A stretch of DNA of 64,000 nucleotides from Angustibacter sp049994355 (GTDB lineage: Bacteria > Actinomycetota > Actinomycetes > Actinomycetales > Angustibacteraceae). The notes beneath the pieces are model-generated. The model did not search any database. It was not told the DNA's origin and was given only the letters and a program-made list of their open reading frames with translations. Shown piece by piece: positions 26,315 through 36,528 of this stretch. The stretch is taken from contig NZ_CP188257.1 of the NCBI RefSeq assembly GCF_049994355.1, positions 4,402,001-4,466,000 of the forward strand, read 5' to 3'. Numbering within the stretch: position 1 is the stretch's first letter; each line of letters begins with the position of its first letter. The translations under genes were made by a program, and so were the position numbers.

Positions 26315-27280
26315 TCAGAGCAGGCTCTTGGAGGTTAGGTACTCCTTGGCCACGTCCTCGGGCTTCTGCCGCTGGGCGTCCACCTTCTGGTTCAGCGCCG
26401 TCAGATCCTCCGTGGTCAGCACGGGTGCCAGCGCGTTCAGCGCGGTCGCGATCTTCGGGTCGCTCGCGTCCTTGAGGTTGATGACCGGCACCAGGTAGTC
26501 GGCGTGCTGCAGCATCTTGTCGTCCTGCAGCAGCAGGAGGCCCTTGGCGTCCAGCGTGCCGTCGGTCGTCCCGGTCTCGCCCATGTCGACCGTGCCCTTG
26601 AGCACCGCGTCGGCCATCGCGACGGACCCGAAGTCGTACTTCTTCGGCGCTCCGTCGAGCTTCAGCCCGTAGATGCCGACGAGGCCCGGGTCACCCAGGC
26701 AGTACGGGTTCTGCGGGCAGTCAGCCGGGGCACCGAGCTTGATCGGCTTGTTCAGTGCGGCGAGCTGACTGAGCGTGGTGAGGTTGCCGTTGTCGGCCGC
26801 GAACTTCTTGGTCACGTAGAAGGCGTTGCTGTCGAGCGCCTTGGACGGCTCCAGGCCACCGATGCCCAGCGGCTTGCCGATCTCGTTCAACTTGGCCAAC
26901 GTCTCGGTCGCGTCGGCGGAGCTGACGATCTTGCCGCCGTTCAGCGAGTCGACCGTGGTCGCGAGGTAGTCCGGCACGATGTCGATGTCGCCGGCCTCCA
27001 GCGACTTGGTGTAGATCGGCCGCTCACCGACGGCCTTCAGCTCGACGGTGTACCCGGCCTTCTCGAGCAGCAGCTTGTACATGTTCTGCATGATCGCGGC
27101 CTCGGTGAACGTCGGGCCGCCGACCACGAGCTTGCCGCCGGCCGCGTTCGAGGATGAGCTGCCCGAGGATCCCGAGAAGGCGTCGTCCCCGCCGCCGCAG
27201 GCGGTCAGGGCGAGGGCGAGGGCGGCGACGCCACCGAGCACGGCGCGGCGGCGCAAGGAAGGAGTGAGCGATGTGCGCAT
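26315..27280 (-). CDS. Glycine betaine/choline-type ABC transporter substrate-binding lipoprotein
   Basis: This 321-residue OpuAC-family binding protein has a lipoprotein signal peptide (RRAVLGGVAALALALTACGG, lipobox LTAC). After a Ser/Asn-rich linker come the family landmarks VGGPTFTEAAIMQNMYKLLL, DIVPDYLATT and GVYGLK-like GIYGLKLDG. Its ligand is probably a quaternary amine such as glycine betaine, choline or carnitine. It is last in a run of permease, permease, binding protein, 84 bp after the second permease. The ATPase gene is divergent. Confidence 0.9.
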   Translation of the reverse strand: MRTSLTPSLRRRAVLGGVAALALALTACGGGDDAFSGSSGSSSSNAAGGKLVVGGPTFTEAAIMQNMYKLLLEKAGYTVELKAVGERPIYTKSLEAGDIDIVPDYLATTVDSLNGGKIVSSADATETLAKLNEIGKPLGIGGLEPSKALDSNAFYVTKKFAADNGNLTTLSQLAALNKPIKLGAPADCPQNPYCLGDPGLVGIYGLKLDGAPKKYDFGSVAMADAVLKGTVDMGETGTTDGTLDAKGLLLLQDDKMLQHADYLVPVINLKDASDPKIATALNALAPVLTTEDLTALNQKVDAQRQKPEDVAKEYLTSKSLL

Positions 27281-27364
27281 GGGGATCTTCGCCTTCTGTG
27301 TCCCGCGGCCCGAAGGTCCGCGCGTGTCCGGACTGGCACCCGGGCAGGCGCCGATGGATCGAGG

Positions 27365-28096
27365 TTAGTCGCTGGCACCGACAGCCGCAGGAGAGCGGCT
27401 CCCGCCCCGATGTCTGCGAACCCGCTCTGCTTCCACCGGCACCGGCCGGGCCAGCCGCTGGACCACCTCGAAGATCCCCTCGACGACCAGGGCGAGCACT
27501 GCTACCAGCACCGCCCCGCTGAGCAGCTGCGGCTGGTCCTGCAGCGAGAAGCCGGCGGTGATCAGCTGCCCGAGCCCGCCACCGCCCACGATGCCGGCGA
27601 TGGTGGCGGTGGCGATGATCTGCACGGCTGCCAGCCGCGCGCCCTGGACGATCAGCGGCGCTGCCAGGGGCAGCTCGACCCCGCGCAGCACCTGCCATCC
27701 GCTCATCCCCATGCCCCGCGCTGCGTCGACCGCGGCCGGGTCGACCTCGCGCACCCCGACGTAACTGTTCGTCAGGATCGGCGGGATCGCGAACAGCACA
27801 AGCGCCACGATCACCGACAGGCTGCTCGGTCCCAGCGGTCGCGGCGCCATCGTCAGCAGCACCAGTAGGGCGAACGTCGGCACCGCGCGACCGATGTTGC
27901 CGACGTTCAGCGCGACGCCCGCGCCGCGCCGCTCGTGACCGAGCCACACCCCGAGCGGAGCGACCAGCACGAAGGCCACGATCAGCGCCACCGCGGACAG
28001 CCAGATGTGCTGCCACAGCAGCCCGCCCGCGCCGTCCGGGCCGGACCAGTTCGACGGGTCGGTCAGCCAGTTCCAGGTGTCGCTCAGCCAGGTCAT
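27365..28096 (-). CDS. Glycine betaine/choline-type ABC transporter permease (1)
   Basis: This 243-residue BPD_transp_1 permease has five to six membrane segments, such as LWQHIWLSAVALIVAFVLVA. The EAA loop is AVDAARGMGMSGWQVLRGVE, followed by LPLAAPLIVQGARLAAVQ. The start ATG overlaps the stop of the upstream permease by 4 bp. It belongs to the OpuBB/OpuBD class and forms the channel with its neighbour. Confidence 0.9.
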   Translation of the reverse strand: MTWLSDTWNWLTDPSNWSGPDGAGGLLWQHIWLSAVALIVAFVLVAPLGVWLGHERRGAGVALNVGNIGRAVPTFALLVLLTMAPRPLGPSSLSVIVALVLFAIPPILTNSYVGVREVDPAAVDAARGMGMSGWQVLRGVELPLAAPLIVQGARLAAVQIIATATIAGIVGGGGLGQLITAGFSLQDQPQLLSGAVLVAVLALVVEGIFEVVQRLARPVPVEAERVRRHRGGSRSPAAVGASD

Positions 28097-28791
28097 GCCG
28101 ACCTCCCGCGCCGCCAGGGGGTGGCCAGCCGCTGGGCGAGCAGCAGCACGCCGTCCAGCACGAGCGCGAGGACCACGCACAGCACTGAAGCGGTCAGCAC
28201 CTGCGCCTTGAACAACGTGCTGAGGCCGTTGTAGATCAGGTCGCCCAGGCCGCCGTAGCCGACGACTGCGCCCACCGTGACCAGCGCGACGGTCGAGACG
28301 GCCGCCACCCGGACGCCGCCCATGATCGTGGGCAGAGCCAGCGGGAACTGCACCCGCCACAGCATCCGGGTGTCGCCATAACCCATCCCGCGTGCGGCGT
28401 CCAGCACGTCCCCGGGGACTGCCGCCAGGCCCGCCACGATGGCTCTGACCAGGATGGTGAGCGAGTACAGCACCAGGCCCACGACGACCGTCCACGCGGT
28501 CAGCCCGGTGAAGGGCAGCAGCAGGGAGAACAGTGCCAGCGAGGGAATCGTGTAGATGACGGTCGCGCCGCCCAGCACCATCTGCTCCAGCCATCCCCAC
28601 CGTCGGGCGATCAGTGCCACCGGCAGGGCCACCACGATCGCGAGGACGAGGCTGACCACGGTGATCTCCGCGTGCTGGATCAGCGCATCCGACAGTTCGG
28701 TGCTGCGCGTCCGCCAGTACTCGGGGCAGATCCAGTCGTTGCGGACGAGGCAGTCGTCGGAGAGGGTGAGCGAGTGAGCAGCCAGGTGCAC
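28093..28791 (-). CDS. Glycine betaine/choline-type ABC transporter permease (2)
   Basis: This permease of about 232 residues has ITVVSLVLAIVVALPVALIA as an early membrane segment and the EAA loop DVLDAARGMGYGDTRMLWRV. The GTG start is chosen because the frame needs residues before the conserved ELSDALIQHAEITVVS segment. This start overlaps the 5' end of the divergent ATPase gene by 18 bp if the upstream ATPase start is used. Both genes then share a very compact control region. Confidence 0.85.
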   Translation of the reverse strand: MHLAAHSLTLSDDCLVRNDWICPEYWRTRSTELSDALIQHAEITVVSLVLAIVVALPVALIARRWGWLEQMVLGGATVIYTIPSLALFSLLLPFTGLTAWTVVVGLVLYSLTILVRAIVAGLAAVPGDVLDAARGMGYGDTRMLWRVQFPLALPTIMGGVRVAAVSTVALVTVGAVVGYGGLGDLIYNGLSTLFKAQVLTASVLCVVLALVLDGVLLLAQRLATPWRRGRSA

Positions 28792-29940
28792 GGCGATGAC
28801 GCTACCCGGGACCCGATGATCCGGCTCGACGGTGTGGGCAAGACCTACGGCGACGGGACGACCGCCGTCGAGGCGCTGACCCTCGACGTCCGTCGCGGCG
28901 AGCTGCTCGCGCTGGTCGGTCCGTCGGGCTGCGGCAAGTCCACGATCCTGCGGATGGTGAACCGGCTGATCGAGCCGACGTCCGGGCGGATCGTCATCGA
29001 CGGCGAGGACGTCACGGACGTCGACCCGGTGCAGCTGCGCCGCGGCATCGGCTACGTGATCCAGGCCAGCGGGCTGTTCCCGCACCAGAAGGTGCGGCAG
29101 AACGTGATGACCGTGCCGACCCTGCTCGGCTGGGACGCCGCCCGCCGCCGTGCGCGCGCCGACGAGCTGCTCGACCTGGTCGGCCTCGACCCGGCGACGT
29201 TCGGCGAGCGCTACCCGCACGAGCTCTCGGGTGGCCAGCAGCAGCGGGTCGGGGTGGCCCGCGCACTGGCCGCCGACCCGCCGGTGCTGCTGATGGACGA
29301 GCCGTTCGGCGCCGTCGACCCGATCGCCCGGGACCGGCTGCAGGCGCAGTTCCGGCAGATCCAGGCGCAGCTCGACAAGACCGTGCTGTTCGTGACGCAC
29401 GACATCGACGAGGCGGTGCGGCTGGCCGACCGGATCGCGGTGCTCAGCGTCGGCGGACACCTGGAGCAGGTCGCCGACCCGGCCACCGTGCTCGGCGTGC
29501 CGGCCACCGACTTCGTTGCCGACTTCGTCGGTTCGGACCGAGGCCTGCGACGCCTCGCGGTCACTCCGATCGAGCCGCAGGACCTCGAGCATCCGCAGAC
29601 CGTGACGCCGCAGCAGCCGCTGAGCGAGGCCCGCGCGGTGATCGACCGGGCGCCCGAGCCGTACGCCGTGGTGGTCGACGGCCTGGGCGAGCTGCACGGC
29701 TGGGTCGGCATCCGCGAGTGCGTCGGCGAGGGGACGGTCGCCGACCGGATGCGCCGGTTCGAGGAGACCGTCGACGTCGGCGACTCGTTGCGCCGGGCGC
29801 TGGCCGAGATCGTGCAGCACGACGCCGGCTGGCTGCCGGTGCTGGACGCCGACCAGCGCTACCAGGGCGTGCTGACGCCGAACTCGGTGCACGCCGCGCT
29901 GCGCCGGCACCTGCCCGACGGCGTGGCCGACCTGGTATGA
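28774..29940 (+). CDS. Glycine betaine/choline-type ABC transporter ATPase with CBS domains
   Basis: This 388-residue ATPase has Walker A GPSGCGKST, the signature LSGGQQQRVGVARAL, Walker B VLLMDEPFG, and the switch His in FVTHDIDEAV. Two CBS domains occupy about residues 265-388, as in OpuA/OpuC ATPases where they sense ionic strength or cyclic dinucleotides. The GTG start follows GGAGAGGG; ATG at 28816 (MIRLDGVGKTYGDG) matches the usual family start and is equally possible. The transporter's permeases and binding protein lie on the opposite strand. Confidence 0.9.
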   Translation: MSSQVHGDDATRDPMIRLDGVGKTYGDGTTAVEALTLDVRRGELLALVGPSGCGKSTILRMVNRLIEPTSGRIVIDGEDVTDVDPVQLRRGIGYVIQASGLFPHQKVRQNVMTVPTLLGWDAARRRARADELLDLVGLDPATFGERYPHELSGGQQQRVGVARALAADPPVLLMDEPFGAVDPIARDRLQAQFRQIQAQLDKTVLFVTHDIDEAVRLADRIAVLSVGGHLEQVADPATVLGVPATDFVADFVGSDRGLRRLAVTPIEPQDLEHPQTVTPQQPLSEARAVIDRAPEPYAVVVDGLGELHGWVGIRECVGEGTVADRMRRFEETVDVGDSLRRALAEIVQHDAGWLPVLDADQRYQGVLTPNSVHAALRRHLPDGVADLV

Positions 29941-30327
29941 CTCCCGAGCAGGACATCGAGCTAGTCGCGGCACTGCCGGGCGCGGTCCCGATCACCACGC
30001 AGCAGGGGGATGGCAGCCCCGAGGTGGCCTGGGGCGACACGTTCGTCCTCGCAGCTGGACCGGCCCGGGGTGTTCCGGGTGAACGTCGCGGTCGGGCGAC
30101 GCCGCTACGAGGAGCTGCTCGGCCACACCCCGGCCGACCATGCGGAGCACGCCGACGAGTTCGACGACGCTGCCTTGGACGTCCTGCTCCCGCACCCTGA
30201 GTACGCCGAGCAGGCGTGGGTCAGCGTGCTGAACCCCGGGGCCGCCACCGACGCGCTGGTGACCGCGTTGCTGACCCGGGCGCACGGCGACGCGGCTTCT
30301 CGCCTCGACCGCCGGCGCAACCTCTGA
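29937..30327 (+). pseudogene. Broken DUF6194 family gene (internal deletion and frameshift)
   Basis: The first frame begins at an ATG overlapping the ATPase stop and reads MTPEQDIELVAALPGAVPIT then DGSPEVAWGDTFV, the start of DUF6194 proteins. At about 30046 the homology jumps to another frame, which reads SSQLDRPGVFRVNVAVGRRR and continues through WVSVLNPG to the stop at 30327. The block of about 20-25 residues normally lying between these parts is missing. Sequence before and after is well conserved, so the loss looks recent. A sequencing error alone would not explain the missing block. Confidence 0.75.
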
Positions 30328-30328
30328 G

Positions 30329-30397
30329 CCGCCGGCGCGCTACCCCGCCGGCGCGCTATCCCGCCGGCGCGACCGTCGCGCCGGCGCGACCGTCGCG
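30329..30397. repeat. Tandem CGCCGGCGCG palindromes
   Basis: Four CGCCGGCGCG-type palindromes follow one another across about 70 bp: two CCGCCGGCGCGCTA(T/C)CC units, then two GCCGGCGCGACCGTCGC units. They begin just after the broken DUF6194 gene and run into the 3' end of the converging acetyltransferase, which ends inside them. Confidence 0.85.
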
Positions 30398-30969
30398 CTC
30401 ATCACGCAGTGATTCTTGCCCTTGGGGCGCAGGTAGGTGAAGCCGGCCTTCTCGAACTGCCTGCGGGTCCCGCCATAGAGGAACGAGGCGGTGATCTTCG
30501 TGCCGCCGGTGTCCTGCGGGTACGCCTCGACGACGCCACCGCCGGCCTGCGCGATGAGGTCCAGGGCGCCGCGCAGGGCAACTGTGCACACGCCGTTGCG
30601 CCGGTACCTGCGGTCGACGAAGAAGCAGGTCAGCCGGTAGTCGGGCAGCTGCTCCAGTCCCTCCTCGTACTCCTTGCGGTGCTTGATGTTCGGCAGCTCC
30701 TCGGGTGGGCCGAACTCGCACCAGCCCACCGCGACCTCGCCGTCGAAGACCAGCGCCGCGTGCGCCCGGCCGTCGCGGACCCGCTGCTCCTTGAGCGCTC
30801 GGTTGTCTTCGGCGGTGAAGGTCTTCTCGGCGTGGAAGGTGTGGAACCACGTGCACCAGCAGCCGCCCCACACCCCGTTGTGCCGCTCGGCGAGGTCCGC
30901 GAAGGCGTCCCAGGTCTCGGGGCTGAGCGCCCGGACCGTGAGCTCGTCGGCTACCTGCGCCGTGGTCAT
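30340..30969 (-). CDS. GNAT-family acetyltransferase
   Basis: This 209-residue protein starts MTTAQVADELTVRALSPETW; a GTG two codons upstream is possible. It has GVWGGCWCTWFH near residue 32, seen in a distinct GNAT subfamily, and an acetyl-CoA binding region around VDRRYRRNGVCTVALRGALD. The conserved body ends around KGKNHCVMS; the last 17 residues (TVAPARRSRRRDSAPAG) are encoded by the GC-rich tandem palindromes and look acquired. The substrate is unknown. Confidence 0.85.
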   Translation of the reverse strand: MTTAQVADELTVRALSPETWDAFADLAERHNGVWGGCWCTWFHTFHAEKTFTAEDNRALKEQRVRDGRAHAALVFDGEVAVGWCEFGPPEELPNIKHRKEYEEGLEQLPDYRLTCFFVDRRYRRNGVCTVALRGALDLIAQAGGGVVEAYPQDTGGTKITASFLYGGTRRQFEKAGFTYLRPKGKNHCVMSATVAPARRSRRRDSAPAG

Positions 30970-31009
30970 GGGCACACCGTAGAACGAGTTGCGGACGAAT
31001 TCCGTCCGA

Positions 31010-31345
31010 CTACTCGACGCAGAACTCGTTGCCCTCGGGGTCGGCCATCACGACCAGCTCGTCGCCATCCCGAAGCACCGTCGCACCGAGGGCCGTCAGC
31101 CGCTGCACCTCGTCCGGCACCGACTCCGGTGCCCGCAGGTCGAAGTGCATCCGGTTCTTCGCGGCCTTCGGCTCCGGCACGGCCACGAACCACAGGCTCG
31201 GGCCGCCCCAGCCGGCCGGCTCGACGAAGGCGCGCTCGGCGGTCGACTCCTCGTCCAGGTCGCTGCCCAGGGCCGCGGCCCAGAAGGCTCCCACCCGCAA
31301 TGCGTCGGCGCAGTCGAAGGTCACGGACTTGATGAAGGTGCCCAT
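31010..31345 (-). CDS. VOC-superfamily (glyoxalase-like) protein
   Basis: This 111-residue protein has the paired beta-alpha-beta-beta-beta modules of the vicinal oxygen chelate fold: VTFDCADALRVGAFWAAALG, NRMHFDLRAPE and VVMADPEGNEFCVE. A metal ligand pattern of His (MHFDL) and Glu (NEFCVE) is present. Members act as dioxygenases, isomerases or resistance proteins. The specific role cannot be told. It stands alone between the acetyltransferase and the folate operon, 23 bp after the DUF3180 gene. Confidence 0.85.
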   Translation of the reverse strand: MGTFIKSVTFDCADALRVGAFWAAALGSDLDEESTAERAFVEPAGWGGPSLWFVAVPEPKAAKNRMHFDLRAPESVPDEVQRLTALGATVLRDGDELVVMADPEGNEFCVE

Positions 31346-31367
31346 GAGACCAGGCTAGGCAACCGCG

Positions 31368-31841
31368 CTACCGGGTTTGCGGCGTGCCGTTCTTGTCGTC
31401 GTCCACGTGGTCCACCCGGCACCAGCGCTCGATCAGCCAGCCGACAGCCCACAGCAGCACCGAGCAGACCAGGCTGACCGCCGCGCGCACCGCGAGCGAG
31501 CGGCGCGGCCCGACGTCCAGCGTGGGAGCCAGGGCGAGCAGCTGCGCCGCGTACCAGCCGGTCAGCAGCGCGCCGCAGTACTGCGAGGCCTTGGCCAGCA
31601 CGACGGTGCGGGCGGCTCGCAGCGGGTCCAGCGCCCGCGCACGGTCGCCGCGCTTCCACCGCCGGACCGGCCACGCGAAGGCCAGCACCGATGCCGTGAG
31701 CAGCACCATCACTGCCGGCGCGGACCACGGCAGGGCGGGCAGCTCGCGGCCCCCGGACATCCACAGCCGCAACAGGATCCAGCTCAACACCGCGACACCC
31801 AGGGCGAGCAGGGCGACGTTGCGAGTGCGGGTCGGGGTCAC
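31368..31841 (-). CDS. DUF3180 membrane protein of the folate operon
   Basis: This 157-residue protein has four predicted membrane segments, including VALLALGVAVLSWILLRLW, PAVMVLLTASVLAFAW and SLVCSVLLWAVGWLI. It matches the DUF3180 family, which I recall directly downstream of folK in mycobacteria and Streptomyces. The GTG start overlaps the folK stop by 4 bp. It is the last gene of the ftsH-folE-folP-folB-folK run. Its function is unknown. Confidence 0.85.
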   Translation of the reverse strand: MTPTRTRNVALLALGVAVLSWILLRLWMSGGRELPALPWSAPAVMVLLTASVLAFAWPVRRWKRGDRARALDPLRAARTVVLAKASQYCGALLTGWYAAQLLALAPTLDVGPRRSLAVRAAVSLVCSVLLWAVGWLIERWCRVDHVDDDKNGTPQTR

Positions 31842-32401
31842 GTCGCCGACGTCCCGGGCAGCCGGACGCCGTCGCGGTCGGCGGCGACGGCGAGCAGCTC
31901 GCGCACCGGACGGACCTCGCCGGTCGGCAGCCGCAGCCTGGCGTCCGGCTGAACTTGTGACCACGGCGCCAGCACGAAGGCGCGCTCGTGCGCCCGCGGG
32001 TGCGGCAGGGTGAGCTCGGGGCCGGTGCTGACCACCTCGGACGACGAACCCGTCCGGCCGTAGGCGATCACGTCGAGGTCCAGCGTGCGCGCCCCCCACC
32101 GGACGTCGCGTTCGCGGCCGTGCAGCTGCTCGATGCGGTGGCAGGCCGCCAGCAGGTCCGCCGGGGCGAGCGAGGTCGTCAGCACGGCGACCAGGTTCAG
32201 GTAGTCCGGCTGGTCCGGACCGCCCACCGGGTCGGTCTCGACCAGCGGCGAGACCGCCTGCAGCGCAACGCCATCGGTCGCGTCCAGCTCGTCCAGCGCG
32301 AGGCGCAGGGTGGCCTCGCGGTCACCCAGGTTGGCGCCGAGGGCGAGCACGACCTCAGCCTCGGCCTCGACCTTGTGGCCGGCGTCGACCTCGTCGCTCA
32401 C
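31838..32401 (-). CDS. folK: 6-hydroxymethyl-7,8-dihydropterin pyrophosphokinase
   Basis: FolK transfers pyrophosphate from ATP to 6-hydroxymethyl-dihydropterin. The 187-residue protein has VLALGANLGDREATL near the start, SPLVETDPVGGPDQPDYLN, and the signature RWGARTLDLDVIAYG, followed by LPHPRAHERAFVLAPW. The GTG start overlaps the folB stop. The length is normal for an unfused FolK. Confidence 0.95.
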   Translation of the reverse strand: MSDEVDAGHKVEAEAEVVLALGANLGDREATLRLALDELDATDGVALQAVSPLVETDPVGGPDQPDYLNLVAVLTTSLAPADLLAACHRIEQLHGRERDVRWGARTLDLDVIAYGRTGSSSEVVSTGPELTLPHPRAHERAFVLAPWSQVQPDARLRLPTGEVRPVRELLAVAADRDGVRLPGTSAT

Positions 32402-32802
32402 CGGCGCCACCGCCGGATCGACACGGACACGTCGCCGAACGGCACCGTCACCGGCGCCTGCGGCTTGTGCACCGTGACGTCGGCGGCCACCACCAGCGGC
32501 GACGCGAGCGCCACGTCGGCCAGCCGCTGCGCCAACGTCTCGATCAGCTCGACCGGTTCGCCGGACACCACCGCGACGACCTGCTCGGCCAGCTCGCCGT
32601 AGTGCACCGTGTGCGTCAGGTCGTCACCGGCCGCCGCGGCCCGGGAGTCCAGGTGCAGCACCACATCGACCACGAACTCCTGGCCGAGCGCCTTCTCGAA
32701 GTCCAGCACGCCGTGCCGTCCGCGAGCGCGCAACCCTTGCAGCGCAACGCGATCCAGCGGTCGGCCGTCAGCGTCCAGGACCGGGCCGACGTCCGCGCTC
32801 AT
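32398..32802 (-). CDS. folB: Dihydroneopterin aldolase
   Basis: FolB cleaves dihydroneopterin to 6-hydroxymethyl-dihydropterin and glycolaldehyde. The 134-residue product starts MSADVGPVLDADGRP, overlapping the folP stop. Core motifs are LQGLRARGRHGVLDFEKALG, DDLTHTVHYGEL and LIETLAQRLADVAL, with the Lys in VTVHKPQAPV. The enzyme normally forms an octamer. Confidence 0.94.
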   Translation of the reverse strand: MSADVGPVLDADGRPLDRVALQGLRARGRHGVLDFEKALGQEFVVDVVLHLDSRAAAAGDDLTHTVHYGELAEQVVAVVSGEPVELIETLAQRLADVALASPLVVAADVTVHKPQAPVTVPFGDVSVSIRRWRR

Positions 32803-33701
32803 CGACGCTGCCCTGCTGCCGCCGGCGATCGGTCCGCTGCCAGCGTGGCCGCCACCACCCGGACGGCGTCCGCGTTCGCCGGCACGTCGTGCACCCGCAC
32901 GCACCAGGCCCCGGCCATCGCCGCGAGCACCGTGGTCGCCACTGTCGCCGCCTCGCGCTCGGGCACGGGGCGGGGTCCGCCGTCCGGCCCGGCCAGTAGC
33001 GAGCCGAGGAAACGCTTGCGGGACGCGCCGACCAGCAGCGGACGCCCGAGCGCGTGCAGCTCGCCCAGCCGCGCCAGCAGCGCCCAGTTGTGCTCCGCGT
33101 TCTTGGCGAAGCCCAGGCCCGGGTCGAGCACCAGCCGCTCGGGGTCGACGCCGGCGTCGAGCAGCGCGTGCACTCGCGCGGACAGCTCGGTCGTGACGTC
33201 GGCCACGACGTCGCCGTAGTGCGCCAGCCCGCTCATGCCGGACGACGGACCGCGCCAGTGCATGGCCACGAACGGCACCTTGGCCCGGGCCACCACGGTC
33301 GCCATCGCGTCGTCCGCCTGGCCGCCGCTGACGTCGTTGACCAGCACTGCACCAGCGCCCAGCGTGCGCTCGGCCACCGACGCGCGCATGGTGTCGACGC
33401 TGACCGGGACGCCTGCCTCGGCCAAGCCGATGACCACCGGCAGCACCCGGCGGAGCTCCTCGTCGGCGTCCACCCGCTGCGCACCGGGTCGGGTCGACTC
33501 GCCGCCGACGTCGACCAGGTCCGCGCCCTGCGCCATCAGCTCGAGGCCGTGCCGGACGGCCGCGGCCGGGTCCAGCCAGAGTCCGCCGTCGCTGAACGAG
33601 TCGGGCGTGACGTTCACGACGCCCATCACCAGCGTGCGGGTCCGCGCGGTCGCCTGCACAGAGTCGGGCAACCCCCGCAGCACCGGCCTGGCCGCGCTCA
33701 T
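32799..33701 (-). CDS. folP: Dihydropteroate synthase
   Basis: FolP joins p-aminobenzoate to the pterin pyrophosphate and is the sulfonamide target. The 300-residue TIM-barrel protein carries MGVVNVTPDSFSDGG near residue 26, DVGGESTRPGA, the loop VLVNDVSGG, DPGLGFAKNAEHN and LLVGASRKRFLG. All substrate-contact motifs look intact. It starts 1-2 bp from the folE stop, so the operon is very tight. Confidence 0.96.
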   Translation of the reverse strand: MSAARPVLRGLPDSVQATARTRTLVMGVVNVTPDSFSDGGLWLDPAAAVRHGLELMAQGADLVDVGGESTRPGAQRVDADEELRRVLPVVIGLAEAGVPVSVDTMRASVAERTLGAGAVLVNDVSGGQADDAMATVVARAKVPFVAMHWRGPSSGMSGLAHYGDVVADVTTELSARVHALLDAGVDPERLVLDPGLGFAKNAEHNWALLARLGELHALGRPLLVGASRKRFLGSLLAGPDGGPRPVPEREAATVATTVLAAMAGAWCVRVHDVPANADAVRVVAATLAADRSPAAAGQRR

Positions 33702-33702
33702 C

Positions 33703-34266
33703 TCAGCGGCCCCGCAGCAGGCTCATCGCCTCGGCGCGGGTGGCGGCGTCACGCAGCTGGCCGCGCACCGCGGAGGTGATCGTGCGGGTGCCAGGGCGAC
33801 GCACGCCGCGCATGGCCATGCACAGGTGCTCGCACTCGATCACGACGAGCACGCCGCGTGGTTCGAGATGCTCGACCAGCGCGTCCGCGATCTGGCTGGT
33901 CATCCGCTCCTGCACCTGCAGGCGTCGGGCGAACACGTCGACCAGCCGGGCCAGCTTGGACAACCCGGTGACCCGCCCGTCCGTGTTCGGGATGTAGCCG
34001 ACGTGAGCGACGCCGTGGAACGGCACCAGGTGGTGCTCGCACATCGAGTAGACGTCGATGTCGCGCACCAGCACGAGCTCGTCGTGGCCGATGTCGAACG
34101 TCGTGGTCAGCACGTCGGAGGCCTGCTGGTCCATCCCGGCGTAGACCTCGACGAACGAGCGCGCCACCCGGCCCGGGGTGGCCCGCAGGCCGTCGCGGTC
34201 CGGGTCCTCGCCGATCGCGAGCAGCAACTCGCGCACAGCGGCCTCGGCGCGCGCCTGGTCGATCAC
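33703..34266 (-). CDS. folE: GTP cyclohydrolase I
   Basis: FolE converts GTP to dihydroneopterin triphosphate, the first step of folate synthesis. The 187-residue protein has the zinc-binding MCEHHLVPFHGVAHVGY and CEHLCMAMRGVRRPG, with GLSKLARLVDVFARRLQVQE between. It starts with GTG, 15 bp after the ftsH stop, so it is probably co-transcribed from the ftsH promoter. Confidence 0.96.
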   Translation of the reverse strand: MIDQARAEAAVRELLLAIGEDPDRDGLRATPGRVARSFVEVYAGMDQQASDVLTTTFDIGHDELVLVRDIDVYSMCEHHLVPFHGVAHVGYIPNTDGRVTGLSKLARLVDVFARRLQVQERMTSQIADALVEHLEPRGVLVVIECEHLCMAMRGVRRPGTRTITSAVRGQLRDAATRAEAMSLLRGR

Positions 34267-34281
34267 CTCAGTCCTCGGCGG

Positions 34282-36321
<2,040 letters not shown>

Positions 36322-36422
36322 GGTTTCGGGATCGAAGACCCCATCCTCCTGCTCGATCGACACTTGCTGGCCAGGCGGTCGGCCCGCCCGATCACGTGGT
36401 CCACGACCTGGTCATGACGGTA

Positions 36423-36454
36423 CACCGCCGTTCGTCCGTTCTCGGACGGCGGTG
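36423..36454. terminator. Bulged hairpin between tilS-hpt and ftsH
   Basis: CACCGCCG-TTCG-TCCG, loop TTCT, then CGGA-CGGCGGTG makes a 12-bp stem with a 4-nt bulge. It lies 75 bp beyond the tilS-hpt stop and about 100 bp before the ftsH start. It may end the upstream transcript or belong to the ftsH leader. Confidence 0.5.
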
Positions 36455-36528
36455 CGTGCTTGCTGAACGCCTGACCGGCCCCTGGTGTTCCGGGCTTCAG
36501 CGCCGGATGCGACCGGGTCGGCGTCGGG

